Source: Verrucomicrobiaceae bacterium
GTDB taxonomy: Bacteria; Verrucomicrobiota; Verrucomicrobiia; Verrucomicrobiales; DEV007
NCBI GenBank assembly: GCA_004211885.1
Contig: SHBV01000026.1
Location: 1 to 39,809 of the forward strand
Direction of reading: 5' to 3'
Length of the DNA: 39,809 nucleotides
Shown here: piece after piece, positions 23,976-31,662 of the stretch
Layout: the number at the start of each line of letters is the position of its first letter
Numbering within the stretch: the stretch's first letter is position 1
The notes under the pieces: generated by a model
Seen by the model: the letters and a program-made list of their open reading frames with translations, nothing else
Told to the model about the DNA's origin: nothing
Database searches by the model: none
Translations under genes and position numbers: made by a program

Positions 23976-24770
23976 TTAATCGAGAGACTTATACCAATCC
24001 CAGTGCTCTTCTTTTAGTTGATCTATTGTAGGTATAGGATAAAACAGTAATTCTTTGTGATGAGCTATCCAGAAACCGGTCCGGTGCTGAGTGAAAGGAA
24101 TTCTCCCGAAAGCAGCGTCCAAGCTAATTCCTTTGAGGCCCTTTTCTGGTCTTGATCTTGCTTCGAGAATTTGTTCGCGGAGTTTATGTGCGTGGACGTT
24201 AGGTATTGGTGATTTGTGAAAAGGATCCGATTCAAGTTCCGTAAGAAATTCATCAATATCAAAATCGATCTGATTGAAAAGAACTTTAGGTGCCGATTTC
24301 GGTTGGTCCGGATCAGTGATATGCTCACCAAATTCTAAGGGTGTCATCCACGAAAGGACGATCGATCGCATTGGGGCAAGTTCTTGAAAAGTTCTTAGAT
24401 ATCCTGAGTCATGTTCTTTTTCATAAGGAGCACTTTCTAGCTTCAGTACCTTGCCTATGGCCGAAGTGACATAGAGTTCTTGGAATGCTGAGAGTTCAAT
24501 GTGTTCAAGTACTCTATAAGTTGCCAAAAATTTAGTTCGTTTTGGTGCTCCTGATGCGTCTGGCTTAACTTCATCAATGTATTTGTCTATGTTGAGGAAA
24601 TCATGCCTATAATTAATATCGATCTCAGCGAAGATGACCTGACCATGAAAGTAGCGTGAACTACCAAGAGTATAGTGTTTCCCAAATTCATCCGGTGGCA
24701 GGTTCGAAGCTACTAGAGCGTAGTTCGGCCACATGATGACGTAGAGGTGTTTCTCGACGGCATTGTCCAT
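23976..24770 (-). CDS. conserved hypothetical protein, no recognised domain
   Basis: 264 residues, no signal peptide and no membrane helix. It is rich in aromatic residues and His, with segments such as MWPNYALVASNLPPDEFGKHY near the start, SSRYFHGQVIFAEIDI, and RTGFWIAHHKELLFYP near the end. I do not recognise a family. The frame is clean and codon use looks like its neighbours, so it is a real gene. It follows the amidase by 48 bp on the same strand and is convergent with PPi-PFK, with 14 bp between stops. Confidence 0.75.
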   Translation of the reverse strand: MDNAVEKHLYVIMWPNYALVASNLPPDEFGKHYTLGSSRYFHGQVIFAEIDINYRHDFLNIDKYIDEVKPDASGAPKRTKFLATYRVLEHIELSAFQELYVTSAIGKVLKLESAPYEKEHDSGYLRTFQELAPMRSIVLSWMTPLEFGEHITDPDQPKSAPKVLFNQIDFDIDEFLTELESDPFHKSPIPNVHAHKLREQILEARSRPEKGLKGISLDAAFGRIPFTQHRTGFWIAHHKELLFYPIPTIDQLKEEHWDWYKSLD

Positions 24771-24818
24771 AATAATCGGTTCTCTTATATACTACTTATG
24801 TCAAGTAGAGGTAATTTT

Positions 24819-25427
24819 TTAGTTATTATTGCAATAAGCGGCTATTCCACTAGCAATTTCTTGGGCGAGGATGTCCCGGAACCAGTTCGAAGAGCACCGG
24901 GCTCCTTCCCAGCGGTTGCTGATAAAGCCACATTCGACGAGAGCCGCGACACCTTTAGTTTTTGTTAAAACCGCATAGTGGTACTTTTTACTACCTCGAT
25001 CATTTGTATTAATGCGTTTGGCTAAACGGTTCTGAATGCTTCCTGCTAGTTTTTTGCCTTTTGAGCTTATATAAAAAGTTTCAATCCCCTTCACTGAGGA
25101 ATTTGTGTGTGCATTAAAATGAATGCTAACGAAGATTGAGTCTGAATATTTGTTGGCTAGGTACGCTCGGTCTTTAATTGATACGAACCGATCCGATGTA
25201 CGAGTCATTGCAACTGTAATGCCTTTCTTTTTCAACAGTCTTTCGACTCGTTTTGCAACATCGAGGGTCAAAGTTTTTTCGGAAACACCGTACCAGTGAG
25301 CGCCCTTGTCTTTTCCTCCATGCCCAGCGTCAATGATAACCGTTTTTGCATCTGCAAAATTCACACAAACTAGCCAAACGATAATAACCGTTTTTGCGAA
25401 TGAATTGAAGTAGGGGTTAGTGTGCAA
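24819..25427 (-). CDS. N-acetylmuramoyl-L-alanine amidase (Amidase_3)
   Basis: 202 residues from a TTG start at 25427; no ATG precedes the signal peptide, which ends near residue 27 (NFADA). The catalytic domain fills the rest. Zinc ligands: His in IDAGHGGKDKGA, Glu in SEKTLTLDVAKRV and His in VSIHFNAH. The catalytic Glu is in ALVECGFISN. This is the AmiA/B/C-type fold that cuts the amide bond between MurNAc and the peptide stem, used in daughter-cell separation and cell-wall turnover. It lacks an AMIN targeting domain. Likely periplasmic. Divergent from the pyrophosphatase and followed by the unknown 264-residue gene. Confidence 0.92.
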   Translation of the reverse strand: MHTNPYFNSFAKTVIIVWLVCVNFADAKTVIIDAGHGGKDKGAHWYGVSEKTLTLDVAKRVERLLKKKGITVAMTRTSDRFVSIKDRAYLANKYSDSIFVSIHFNAHTNSSVKGIETFYISSKGKKLAGSIQNRLAKRINTNDRGSKKYHYAVLTKTKGVAALVECGFISNRWEGARCSSNWFRDILAQEIASGIAAYCNNN

Positions 25428-25464
25428 ATCTTATTATAAATTAAATATAATAAATATTTAAGAT

Positions 25465-25547
25465 AACCTAAATATAATAATGGGCAAGGTAGAGATATGA
25501 TGCGGATCCTTTGATTTATAATAATATTAGGTTTTTGCCCTAAGGAG
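25465..25547 (+). promoter_or_regulatory. structured leader of the pyrophosphatase gene
   Basis: Two interlocked inverted repeats: AACCTAA (25465-25471) with TTAGGTT (25527-25533), and GGGCAA (25482-25487) with TTGCCC (25535-25540). Their order (a, b, a', b') means a pseudoknot or two competing hairpins. A strong AAGGAG follows at 25542-25547 but lies 59 bases before the ATG. The second stem's right arm abuts it. Confidence 0.4.
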
Positions 25548-25606
25548 TTTGAAAAAGATCAACGATGGAGTATTAAAGATCCACACTATTAGGATTGATT
25601 AAGCAA

Positions 25607-27703
25607 ATGTTTTTACTACAGGCAGACTTTCTTATTGATAGCGGCATTCCATTTTCTCTTTTCTTGGGAGGAATAGGGCTCGTAGTTGCTATTCTCTTGA
25701 TTCGTTCAGTTGTTAAACAGTCCATTGGCACAGAGTTGATGCAAAAAGTGGCAGGTGCCATTCAGGACGGAGCCAAGGCTTACCTGAACCGTCAGGTGAG
25801 GACGATTAGTATCATTTCTTTGGGCATTGCTTTGGTTCTGTTTCTTATGTCGCAGGCCGAAAAAGTTCATGGCTCAATGCCGATTGGATTTTTAATAGGA
25901 GCTGCATTTTCGTTGGTAGCGGGATACATAGGAATGCGCATTGCTGTTATGGCAAATGTCCGAACGACTCAGGCTGCCACTGAAGATGAACATAAGGCGT
26001 TAAATATTGCTTTTAATGGAGGAGCAGTGACTGGCCTTCTAGTAGTTGGTTTGGCGCTCCTGTCAGTGGGTGTCTTTTACTTAATTATGGGACGAGTTAG
26101 TCCTGATAATCCTAAGGCGGTAGTGGATAGTTTGGTGGGCTTGGCTCTTGGTGCTAGCCTCATTAGTGTGTTTGCCCGATTAGGAGGTGGTATTTATACA
26201 AAGGCCGCAGACGTTGGTGCTGATTTAGTTGGTAAGATTGAGCAGGGACTCGATGAAGATGATCCTCGTAACCCCGCAACGATTGCAGATAATGTTGGTG
26301 ACAATGTTGGTGATTGTGCTGGAATGGCCGCAGATGTTTTTGAAACTTATGCAGTGAGTCTAATCGGAGCATTATTGCTGGGGACTTTGAATACTTCTCT
26401 TCCAGAATCTCAGGTGGTAGCATTGACCTTGCCATTTCTCTTGGGTGGAATAGCCATCATTGGTTCGATACTCGGGATACTATGGGTAAATTTTCGTAAA
26501 GGGGGAGCTGCTAGGCTTTTAATGGAAGGTGTTTTCGTGGCTTCCTTGTTTTCAGCGATAGTTTATTGGCCGGTTTGTAATTGGATTGTGCCTGAAGGAG
26601 GATTGCAAATGAAGAGCGATACATATTATGGTCCACATTTGTTTGGTTGTGCCTTAGTAGGGATCGTCATGACGTTTGCGATTGTACTGATCACTAATTA
26701 TTACACTGCGACGCAATATGGACCCGTAAATAAAATTGCTAGGGCCTCCCAGACCGGACACGCGACTAACATCATAGCAGGTCTTGGTGTGGGAAATATG
26801 GCAACGGGACTTCCTGTGGCTCTTATCTGTGCTGCGATATGGATTAGTCATTCACTAGCTGGTCTTTACGGGATTTCAATTGCTGTGATGGCTATGCTTG
26901 CTTTGGCTGGTATTATCGTGTCGCTGGATGCTTTTGGACCGATCACAGATAATGCTGGAGGCATTGCGGTGATGGCTGATTTGCCCGTGATCGTTCGTGA
27001 AAGGACTGACGCCCTTGATGCTGTTGGTAATACAATGAAGGCAGTAACGAAAGGTTACGCTATTGCATCTGCAGGTGTCGCTGCGTTGGTTTTATTTGGG
27101 TCTTATTTTTTGGAATTAGAAGCTCATATTAAACAGACGGTAACCTTTTCTCTTAAGGAGCCCGAAGTGATTATTGGAATGTTCATTGGTGGTTTATTGC
27201 CATTTATTTTTACGGCTTTGAGCATGGATGCGGTGGGACGTGCGGCCGGTGCTGTGGTTGCAGAAGTTAGGCGTCAGATCAGTGAGCGTCCTGGAATCAT
27301 GGAAGGTAAGGATGAGCCTGAGTATGCAAGGTGCGTGGACATTGTAACGAAGTCAGCTCTTCGCGAGATGATAGTTCCAGCTCTTTTACCCGTCGTCGTC
27401 GTTTTTGTTGTCTCTGCCATTCCGGCCCTATCTTACAAAGCGCTTGGTGGCGTTCTTGTGGGCACTATCGTAACGGGTCTGTTTGTGGGATTATCAATGA
27501 CTGCGGCCGGAGGAGCTTGGGATAATGCGAAGAAAATGATTGAGGATGGAGCTTATGGAGGAAAGGGATCTGAAGCTCATGCTGCTTCTATTACTGGTGA
27601 TACGGTCGGAGACCCTTACAAAGACACTTCGGGTCCTGCTATCAATCCTATGATAAAGGTCACTAATATTGTAGCGATCCTTGCCATTAATGTCTTTTTC
27701 TAA
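25607..27703 (+). CDS. hppA: membrane-bound proton-translocating pyrophosphatase, K+-independent type
   Basis: 698 residues from the ATG at 25607, with AGGA 12 bases upstream; an in-frame TTG at 25595 would add four residues. About 16 membrane helices. It hydrolyses pyrophosphate and pumps H+ out of the cytoplasm. Signature motifs: [34 protein letters not shown] (PPi/Mg2+ binding), [13 protein letters not shown], and [18 protein letters not shown] near the end. The segment [10 protein letters not shown] has Lys (codon at 27038) and Thr three residues later. In studied enzymes Lys here, replacing Ala, marks the K+-independent H+-pumping class. Co-occurrence with PPi-PFK suggests PPi produced in biosynthesis is reused for both glycolysis and proton motive force. 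Confidence 0.95.
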   Translation: MFLLQADFLIDSGIPFSLFLGGIGLVVAILLIRSVVKQSIGTELMQKVAGAIQDGAKAYLNRQVRTISIISLGIALVLFLMSQAEKVHGSMPIGFLIGAAFSLVAGYIGMRIAVMANVRTTQAATEDEHKALNIAFNGGAVTGLLVVGLALLSVGVFYLIMGRVSPDNPKAVVDSLVGLALGASLISVFARLGGGIYTKAADVGADLVGKIEQGLDEDDPRNPATIADNVGDNVGDCAGMAADVFETYAVSLIGALLLGTLNTSLPESQVVALTLPFLLGGIAIIGSILGILWVNFRKGGAARLLMEGVFVASLFSAIVYWPVCNWIVPEGGLQMKSDTYYGPHLFGCALVGIVMTFAIVLITNYYTATQYGPVNKIARASQTGHATNIIAGLGVGNMATGLPVALICAAIWISHSLAGLYGISIAVMAMLALAGIIVSLDAFGPITDNAGGIAVMADLPVIVRERTDALDAVGNTMKAVTKGYAIASAGVAALVLFGSYFLELEAHIKQTVTFSLKEPEVIIGMFIGGLLPFIFTALSMDAVGRAAGAVVAEVRRQISERPGIMEGKDEPEYARCVDIVTKSALREMIVPALLPVVVVFVVSAIPALSYKALGGVLVGTIVTGLFVGLSMTAAGGAWDNAKKMIEDGAYGGKGSEAHAASITGDTVGDPYKDTSGPAINPMIKVTNIVAILAINVFF

Positions 27704-27725
27704 AAAGAGTTTTTGTTAGATTTCC

Positions 27726-28670
27726 CTAACCACCGAATCCTCTCCCGCGGCCCCATTGGCCCCGACGTCCGAATCCGCCTTTCTCAAGCCTTTCATTATA
27801 TTTCTCTGTCTGCTCAGCATTTAGAACGGAACGGATTGCATCCTCTTTTGTAATGTCTTCGGCATTTGCTGATTCAGGTAAGGTCGCTTCAATTCCTTCG
27901 ATGGCCATGGACTCATCATACTCTGAGGACTTTTGTACTAGTATTCCAAAGACTTGGTCTTCTTGCTCTTCAGAAAGTTCTAAGCTCTTGTTTATTCTGT
28001 CTAATTCTGAAGTTGCCTGTCTCTGGACACGGCTTGTTTTTTCTACGAGTTGCTCCCTTTCATAGGTCGCATATTGATCATCATTGAGCTCCGCTCTCAT
28101 GATTTCATTAATCTTTGGTTCGTTTTGTGACCAGAACTCCCCCTGTGATTCCATGATCTCACCAAAAGAACGATTCTCATCATCGAGCTGACTTTGGAAT
28201 CGTTTTGTTTCCTCTTTTACCATACTGACCATTTTGCTTTTAATTGATTCAGTTTGGGTATCAGAGAGTCCAAGCTTTTCCCTTTGATTTTCTATTTCAG
28301 AAGCGATCATCCGGTCAGCTCCTTGGCTCATGGCGCCCGCAAAACCTTTCATTAATTTTCTTGCTTCTGGACTGTTTAAAAGCTGAGCGAATGCTTCTTC
28401 TGGTCCAGCAGGTTCTTCGTCTTCAGGATCTTCTGCCTCTTCAGTTATTTTAAAGGGAGTATTTTTCGGTTTGCTTGGAACGTTACTGATCAGATTCGGT
28501 TTACTCGGATTTGGTTTACTTAGATTTGAACTGGTCACATCAGAGCTCTTCGTATTTTCCTTCGTAGAATTTACATTTCCAGTGTCTTTATCTGATTTGA
28601 AAATGGCCATGACGCCCAGTCCTAAAACAAAGGACAATGCCATAAACATGATTAATTGAGTCTTTTTCAT
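27726..28670 (-). CDS. membrane-anchored or exported acidic helical protein with Arg-Gly tail (Spy-like)
   Basis: 314 residues. An N-terminal hydrophobic helix (about 5-24) is an anchor or signal. Residues 30-85 are low complexity with SKPN repeats, then an acidic patch (EEAEDPEDEEPAGPEEA). Residues about 90-290 are charged helices, with LSDTQTESIKSKM, LNDDQYATYEREQ, LSEEQEDQVFGIL and LNAEQTEKYNERL spaced like the LTxxQ motifs of Spy/CpxP-type periplasmic chaperones. It ends in a Gly/Arg tail (GGFGRRGQWGRGRGFGG). Homology to Spy is inference from motif spacing only. AAGG lies seven bases upstream of the ATG, within an inverted repeat that could hide it. Convergent with the pyrophosphatase gene (22-bp gap). 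Confidence 0.7.
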   Translation of the reverse strand: MKKTQLIMFMALSFVLGLGVMAIFKSDKDTGNVNSTKENTKSSDVTSSNLSKPNPSKPNLISNVPSKPKNTPFKITEEAEDPEDEEPAGPEEAFAQLLNSPEARKLMKGFAGAMSQGADRMIASEIENQREKLGLSDTQTESIKSKMVSMVKEETKRFQSQLDDENRSFGEIMESQGEFWSQNEPKINEIMRAELNDDQYATYEREQLVEKTSRVQRQATSELDRINKSLELSEEQEDQVFGILVQKSSEYDESMAIEGIEATLPESANAEDITKEDAIRSVLNAEQTEKYNERLEKGGFGRRGQWGRGRGFGG

Positions 28671-28672
28671 AA

Positions 28673-28730
28673 TTTACCTTATTTTTTAAAACTATAATCT
28701 AAAACATCTACGATCGTTTAAAAAGGTAAA
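28673..28730 (-). promoter_or_regulatory. inverted repeat that could mask a ribosome-binding site
   Basis: TTTACCTT (28673-28680) and AAGGTAAA (28723-28730) on the plus strand. In the minus-strand mRNA the downstream arm is the AAGGTAAA ribosome-binding site of the Spy-like gene, and the upstream arm could pair with it across about 42 bases. Confidence 0.45.
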
Positions 28731-28860
28731 CGTTCAATAGCTGAAAATTTGTCTTTTTTATCTAGCTAGGTCTGATTGTTAAGAGATCTTCTATATTATC
28801 TTCTATAATTTGATCAGATAAACTTGTAATTCGTTGTTAATTGCATTATTTCTCGCGCCC

Positions 28861-30150
28861 ATGAAAATTGACACTCTATGTTTGCACGGTGGTCATGCGC
28901 CGGACCCAACGACTAACGCGCGTGCAGTCTCGCTTTACCGGACATCTTCTTTTGTTTTTGATTCGACTGAGCACGCGGCCAATCTTTTTGCTCTTAAAGA
29001 ATTAGGAAACATTTATACCCGGTTAATGAATCCTACTACTGACGTGTTGGAAAAACGTGTCGCATTATTGGAAGGGGCACATGAGATGGCTGGCCTTGGA
29101 CTCGCTTCTGGTACTTCAGGAGTTTTTTATTCGATTATTAATCTGGCGTCTGCTGGTGATAACATTGTTTCAGCGCGTAACCTTTATGGGGGTTCTTATA
29201 CTCAGTTTAACGATATTCTTCCTTCTTTAGGGATCGAAGTCCGTTTCGTTGATTCTCAGGATCCTGCCAATTTTGCAGCAGCGGCTGATGATAAGACTCG
29301 TGCATTCTTTACTGAAACAGTATCTAACCCAGCCCTCGAAGTTGCTGATTTAGAGGCGATAGCATCTCATGCTAAGGAGTGCGGCGTTCCGTTAGTTGTT
29401 GATTCCACCTTTTCGACTCCTTACCTAACGAATCCACTTGCCCATGGAGCTGACATTGTCGTGCATTCATTGACCAAATGGTTCGGTGGTCATGGTACTG
29501 GCATTGGTGGCGTAGTCGTTGACAGTGGTCGCTTTGACTGGTCAGCTGGCAAGCACCCTCTATTCGATGAGCCGGACACATCTTATCACGGTCTTAGATG
29601 GGGTCATGACTTGCCTGATATGCTTGCTCCTTTAGCCTATATTTTAAGAATGAGGACAGTGCCTTTACGTAACCTGGGTGCTTGTATTTCACCTGATAAT
29701 TCTTGGATGTTCCTTCAAGGCATAGAAACTTTGCCTCTCAGAATGGAGCGTCATTGCGAGAATTCAAAGAGGGTCGCTGAACATTTATCGGGTCATTCCG
29801 CAGTGGAGTGGGTACGCTTTCCGGGTCTTGAATCAGATCCTGAGTTTGAGAAAAATCAAAAGTATCTCAAAGGTAAGGGAGGAGCGATTGTTGTTTTCGG
29901 TATTAAGGGAGGAGCAGAAGCGGGCCAGAAGTTCATTGAAAGCTGTGAGTTATTTTCTCATCTAGCAAATGTTGGCGATGCTAAGAGCCTCGCTATTCAT
30001 CCGGCTACTACAACGCATTCTCAATTAAATGCTGAACAGCAGGCAGAGGGTGGCATTACTCCGGAACTCATTCGTTTGTCTGTTGGTATTGAGCACGTTG
30101 ATGATATTTTGGCTGATTTGGATCAGGCCCTTTCAGTAGCGACTAGTTAG
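28861..30150 (+). CDS. metY: O-acetylhomoserine sulfhydrylase (Cys/Met PLP enzyme)
   Basis: 429 residues from the ATG at 28861 (MKIDTLCLHGG); an in-frame TTG at 28834 would add nine residues that do not fit the family. It replaces the acetyl group of O-acetylhomoserine with sulfide, giving homocysteine for methionine synthesis. Motifs: Tyr/Arg in NIYTRLMNPTTDVLE, ASGTSGVFYSI, FTETVSNP, VVDSTFSTPYL, and the PLP lysine in VHSLTKWFGGHGTGIGG. The length (about 430) and LTKW(F/I)GGHG favour MetY over MetB or MetC (about 380-400). No SAM riboswitch was recognised upstream. Convergent with the DUF1501 gene. Confidence 0.92.
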   Translation: MKIDTLCLHGGHAPDPTTNARAVSLYRTSSFVFDSTEHAANLFALKELGNIYTRLMNPTTDVLEKRVALLEGAHEMAGLGLASGTSGVFYSIINLASAGDNIVSARNLYGGSYTQFNDILPSLGIEVRFVDSQDPANFAAAADDKTRAFFTETVSNPALEVADLEAIASHAKECGVPLVVDSTFSTPYLTNPLAHGADIVVHSLTKWFGGHGTGIGGVVVDSGRFDWSAGKHPLFDEPDTSYHGLRWGHDLPDMLAPLAYILRMRTVPLRNLGACISPDNSWMFLQGIETLPLRMERHCENSKRVAEHLSGHSAVEWVRFPGLESDPEFEKNQKYLKGKGGAIVVFGIKGGAEAGQKFIESCELFSHLANVGDAKSLAIHPATTTHSQLNAEQQAEGGITPELIRLSVGIEHVDDILADLDQALSVATS

Positions 30151-30168
30151 TATTACTTCGACAGCACT

Positions 30169-30186
30169 TTGACCAGTCACGGTCAA
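30169..30186. terminator. small bidirectional hairpin between convergent genes
   Basis: TTGACC (30169-30174), six-base loop, GGTCAA (30181-30186), in the 36-bp gap between metY and the DUF1501 gene. There is no T run, so termination would be weak or factor-dependent. Confidence 0.4.
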
Positions 30187-31662
30187 TTAGGTGAACAGTT
30201 CATGAACTGCTCTGGACTTGCGGGTAATGCTCGTGAGTCTCCGTTCGGTTCCAGCATTTGGATATGTGAGTCTCTCATGATCTAGGCCGAAAAGATGTAA
30301 TAATGTGGCTTGAAAGTCGTTGACGTGGACCGGATTCTCTTCCGGCGCCCATCCTATTTCATCAGTGCTTCCGTAAGTTAATCCTCCCTTAACGCCACCG
30401 CCCGCCATGAGTACAGTGAAAGCGTTCGGATGATGGTCTCGTCCCGTGTTCGCTGCCCGTCCTCTACGGTTTTCGCCTAGTGGAGTCCTGCCAAATTCAC
30501 CGGCCCACACTACTAAAGTTTCATCAAGGAGTCCTCTTTCTTTCAAGTCATTTATGAGTGCAGCGACGGGCTGGTCTGACATTCCGGCATTGAATTCAAG
30601 TTCTTCATTGAGGTTCGAGTGATGGTCCCATGAGGCATGAATAATATTGATGAAGCGAACGCCCCTTTCGACCATTCGCCTTGCCAATAGGCAGTTCCTA
30701 GAAAAATCGGCATAAGCGTTCCCGTTACCTTTGCCTCGGCCTCCGCCCTTAGGGAGTGCTCTATTGACTCCGTACGAATCTAAGGTCTTTATTTTTTCTT
30801 TTGATAGATCTACAAGCTCAGGGGCCGCAGATTGCATTCTGAAGGCCAATTCATAGTTGGCAATCCTACTTAATATTTCAGGATCCTCATTCGTGTTGTA
30901 GTGTTTTTTATTTAGCGACTTGAGTGTATCGAGACCTGCTCGCTGAAGCTCATTGGGAAGTCCTTGTGGATTCTCAAGATTAAGTAATGGGTTGCTACCA
31001 TTGCGAAAACGGACCCCAGCGTAATTTGATGGAAGGAAGCCGCTTTGCCAAAGAGTAGCTCCTCCACTCGATCCTCGGCCAGCTGTTAATACGATGTATC
31101 CTGGAAGATTTCTGTTCTCGGTTCCTAGTCCATAGTTCAGCCATGATCCGGTTGAGGGGAGGCCGAACCGCGCTTCGCCGCATTGCATCTGTAACTGGCC
31201 TGGGTGATGGTTGAACTGATCAGTATGCATGGAGCGGACCATACAGATATCATCAGCGCATGTAGCGGTTCTTGGGAGGAGGTCAGAGAACCACATTCCA
31301 GATTTGCCATGCTGCTTAAATTTTCTTGGAGATCCCATCAGTACGGCTGATTCTTTCTGAAGAAAAGCGAAGCGTTTTCCCTTAAGTAGTTCAGGGCTCA
31401 TCTTTTGACCATTCAGTTCATTGAGTTTGGGTTTGTAATCAAAAAGATCGAGTTGTGAGGGGGCCCCGGCCATGAATATAAAAATGCAATTCTTCGCTCT
31501 CGGGGCAAAGTGAGGTTTGGGCTCAAGAATTTTTTGTGAGGAAGAATTTGCAGCAAGTTCCTGAGAGAGCATGTGGTGCAGTGCAATGCCTCCAATTCCT
31601 GATGCTGATGTCGTGAGAAATTCACGTCTCGTTTCTTTTGTAAATTGAAGATTTGGGCTCAT
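30187..31662 (-). CDS. DUF1501 family exported protein
   Basis: 491 residues. A Tat-type signal (ETRREFLTTSASGIGGIALHHML) begins near residue 10. The body is DUF1501, related to the alkaline phosphatase/sulfatase fold: CIFIFMAGAPSQLDLFDYKP, RSMHTDQFNHHPGQLQMQCG, GSWLNYGLGTENRNLPGYIVL, INIIHASWDHHSNL, VVWAGEFGRTP and GRDHHPNAFTVLMAGGGVKGG. Its ATG overlaps the stop of the PSD1 gene upstream (ATGA), so the two are translated together. DUF1501/PSD1 pairs occur in dozens of copies per genome in Planctomycetes and many Verrucomicrobia. A role in breaking down sulfated polysaccharides is widely suspected but not shown. Confidence 0.95.
   Translation of the reverse strand: MSPNLQFTKETRREFLTTSASGIGGIALHHMLSQELAANSSSQKILEPKPHFAPRAKNCIFIFMAGAPSQLDLFDYKPKLNELNGQKMSPELLKGKRFAFLQKESAVLMGSPRKFKQHGKSGMWFSDLLPRTATCADDICMVRSMHTDQFNHHPGQLQMQCGEARFGLPSTGSWLNYGLGTENRNLPGYIVLTAGRGSSGGATLWQSGFLPSNYAGVRFRNGSNPLLNLENPQGLPNELQRAGLDTLKSLNKKHYNTNEDPEILSRIANYELAFRMQSAAPELVDLSKEKIKTLDSYGVNRALPKGGGRGKGNGNAYADFSRNCLLARRMVERGVRFINIIHASWDHHSNLNEELEFNAGMSDQPVAALINDLKERGLLDETLVVWAGEFGRTPLGENRRGRAANTGRDHHPNAFTVLMAGGGVKGGLTYGSTDEIGWAPEENPVHVNDFQATLLHLFGLDHERLTYPNAGTERRLTSITRKSRAVHELFT

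Noticed and set aside
27711..27730. GTTAG/CTAAC hairpin between hppA and the Spy-like gene
   Set aside because: Five-base stem that includes the stop codon of the minus-strand gene and has no T run; not better than chance.
28671..28860. SAM or other methionine riboswitch upstream of metY
   Set aside because: No conserved core or stem set of a known SAM riboswitch could be recognised in this AT-rich stretch.
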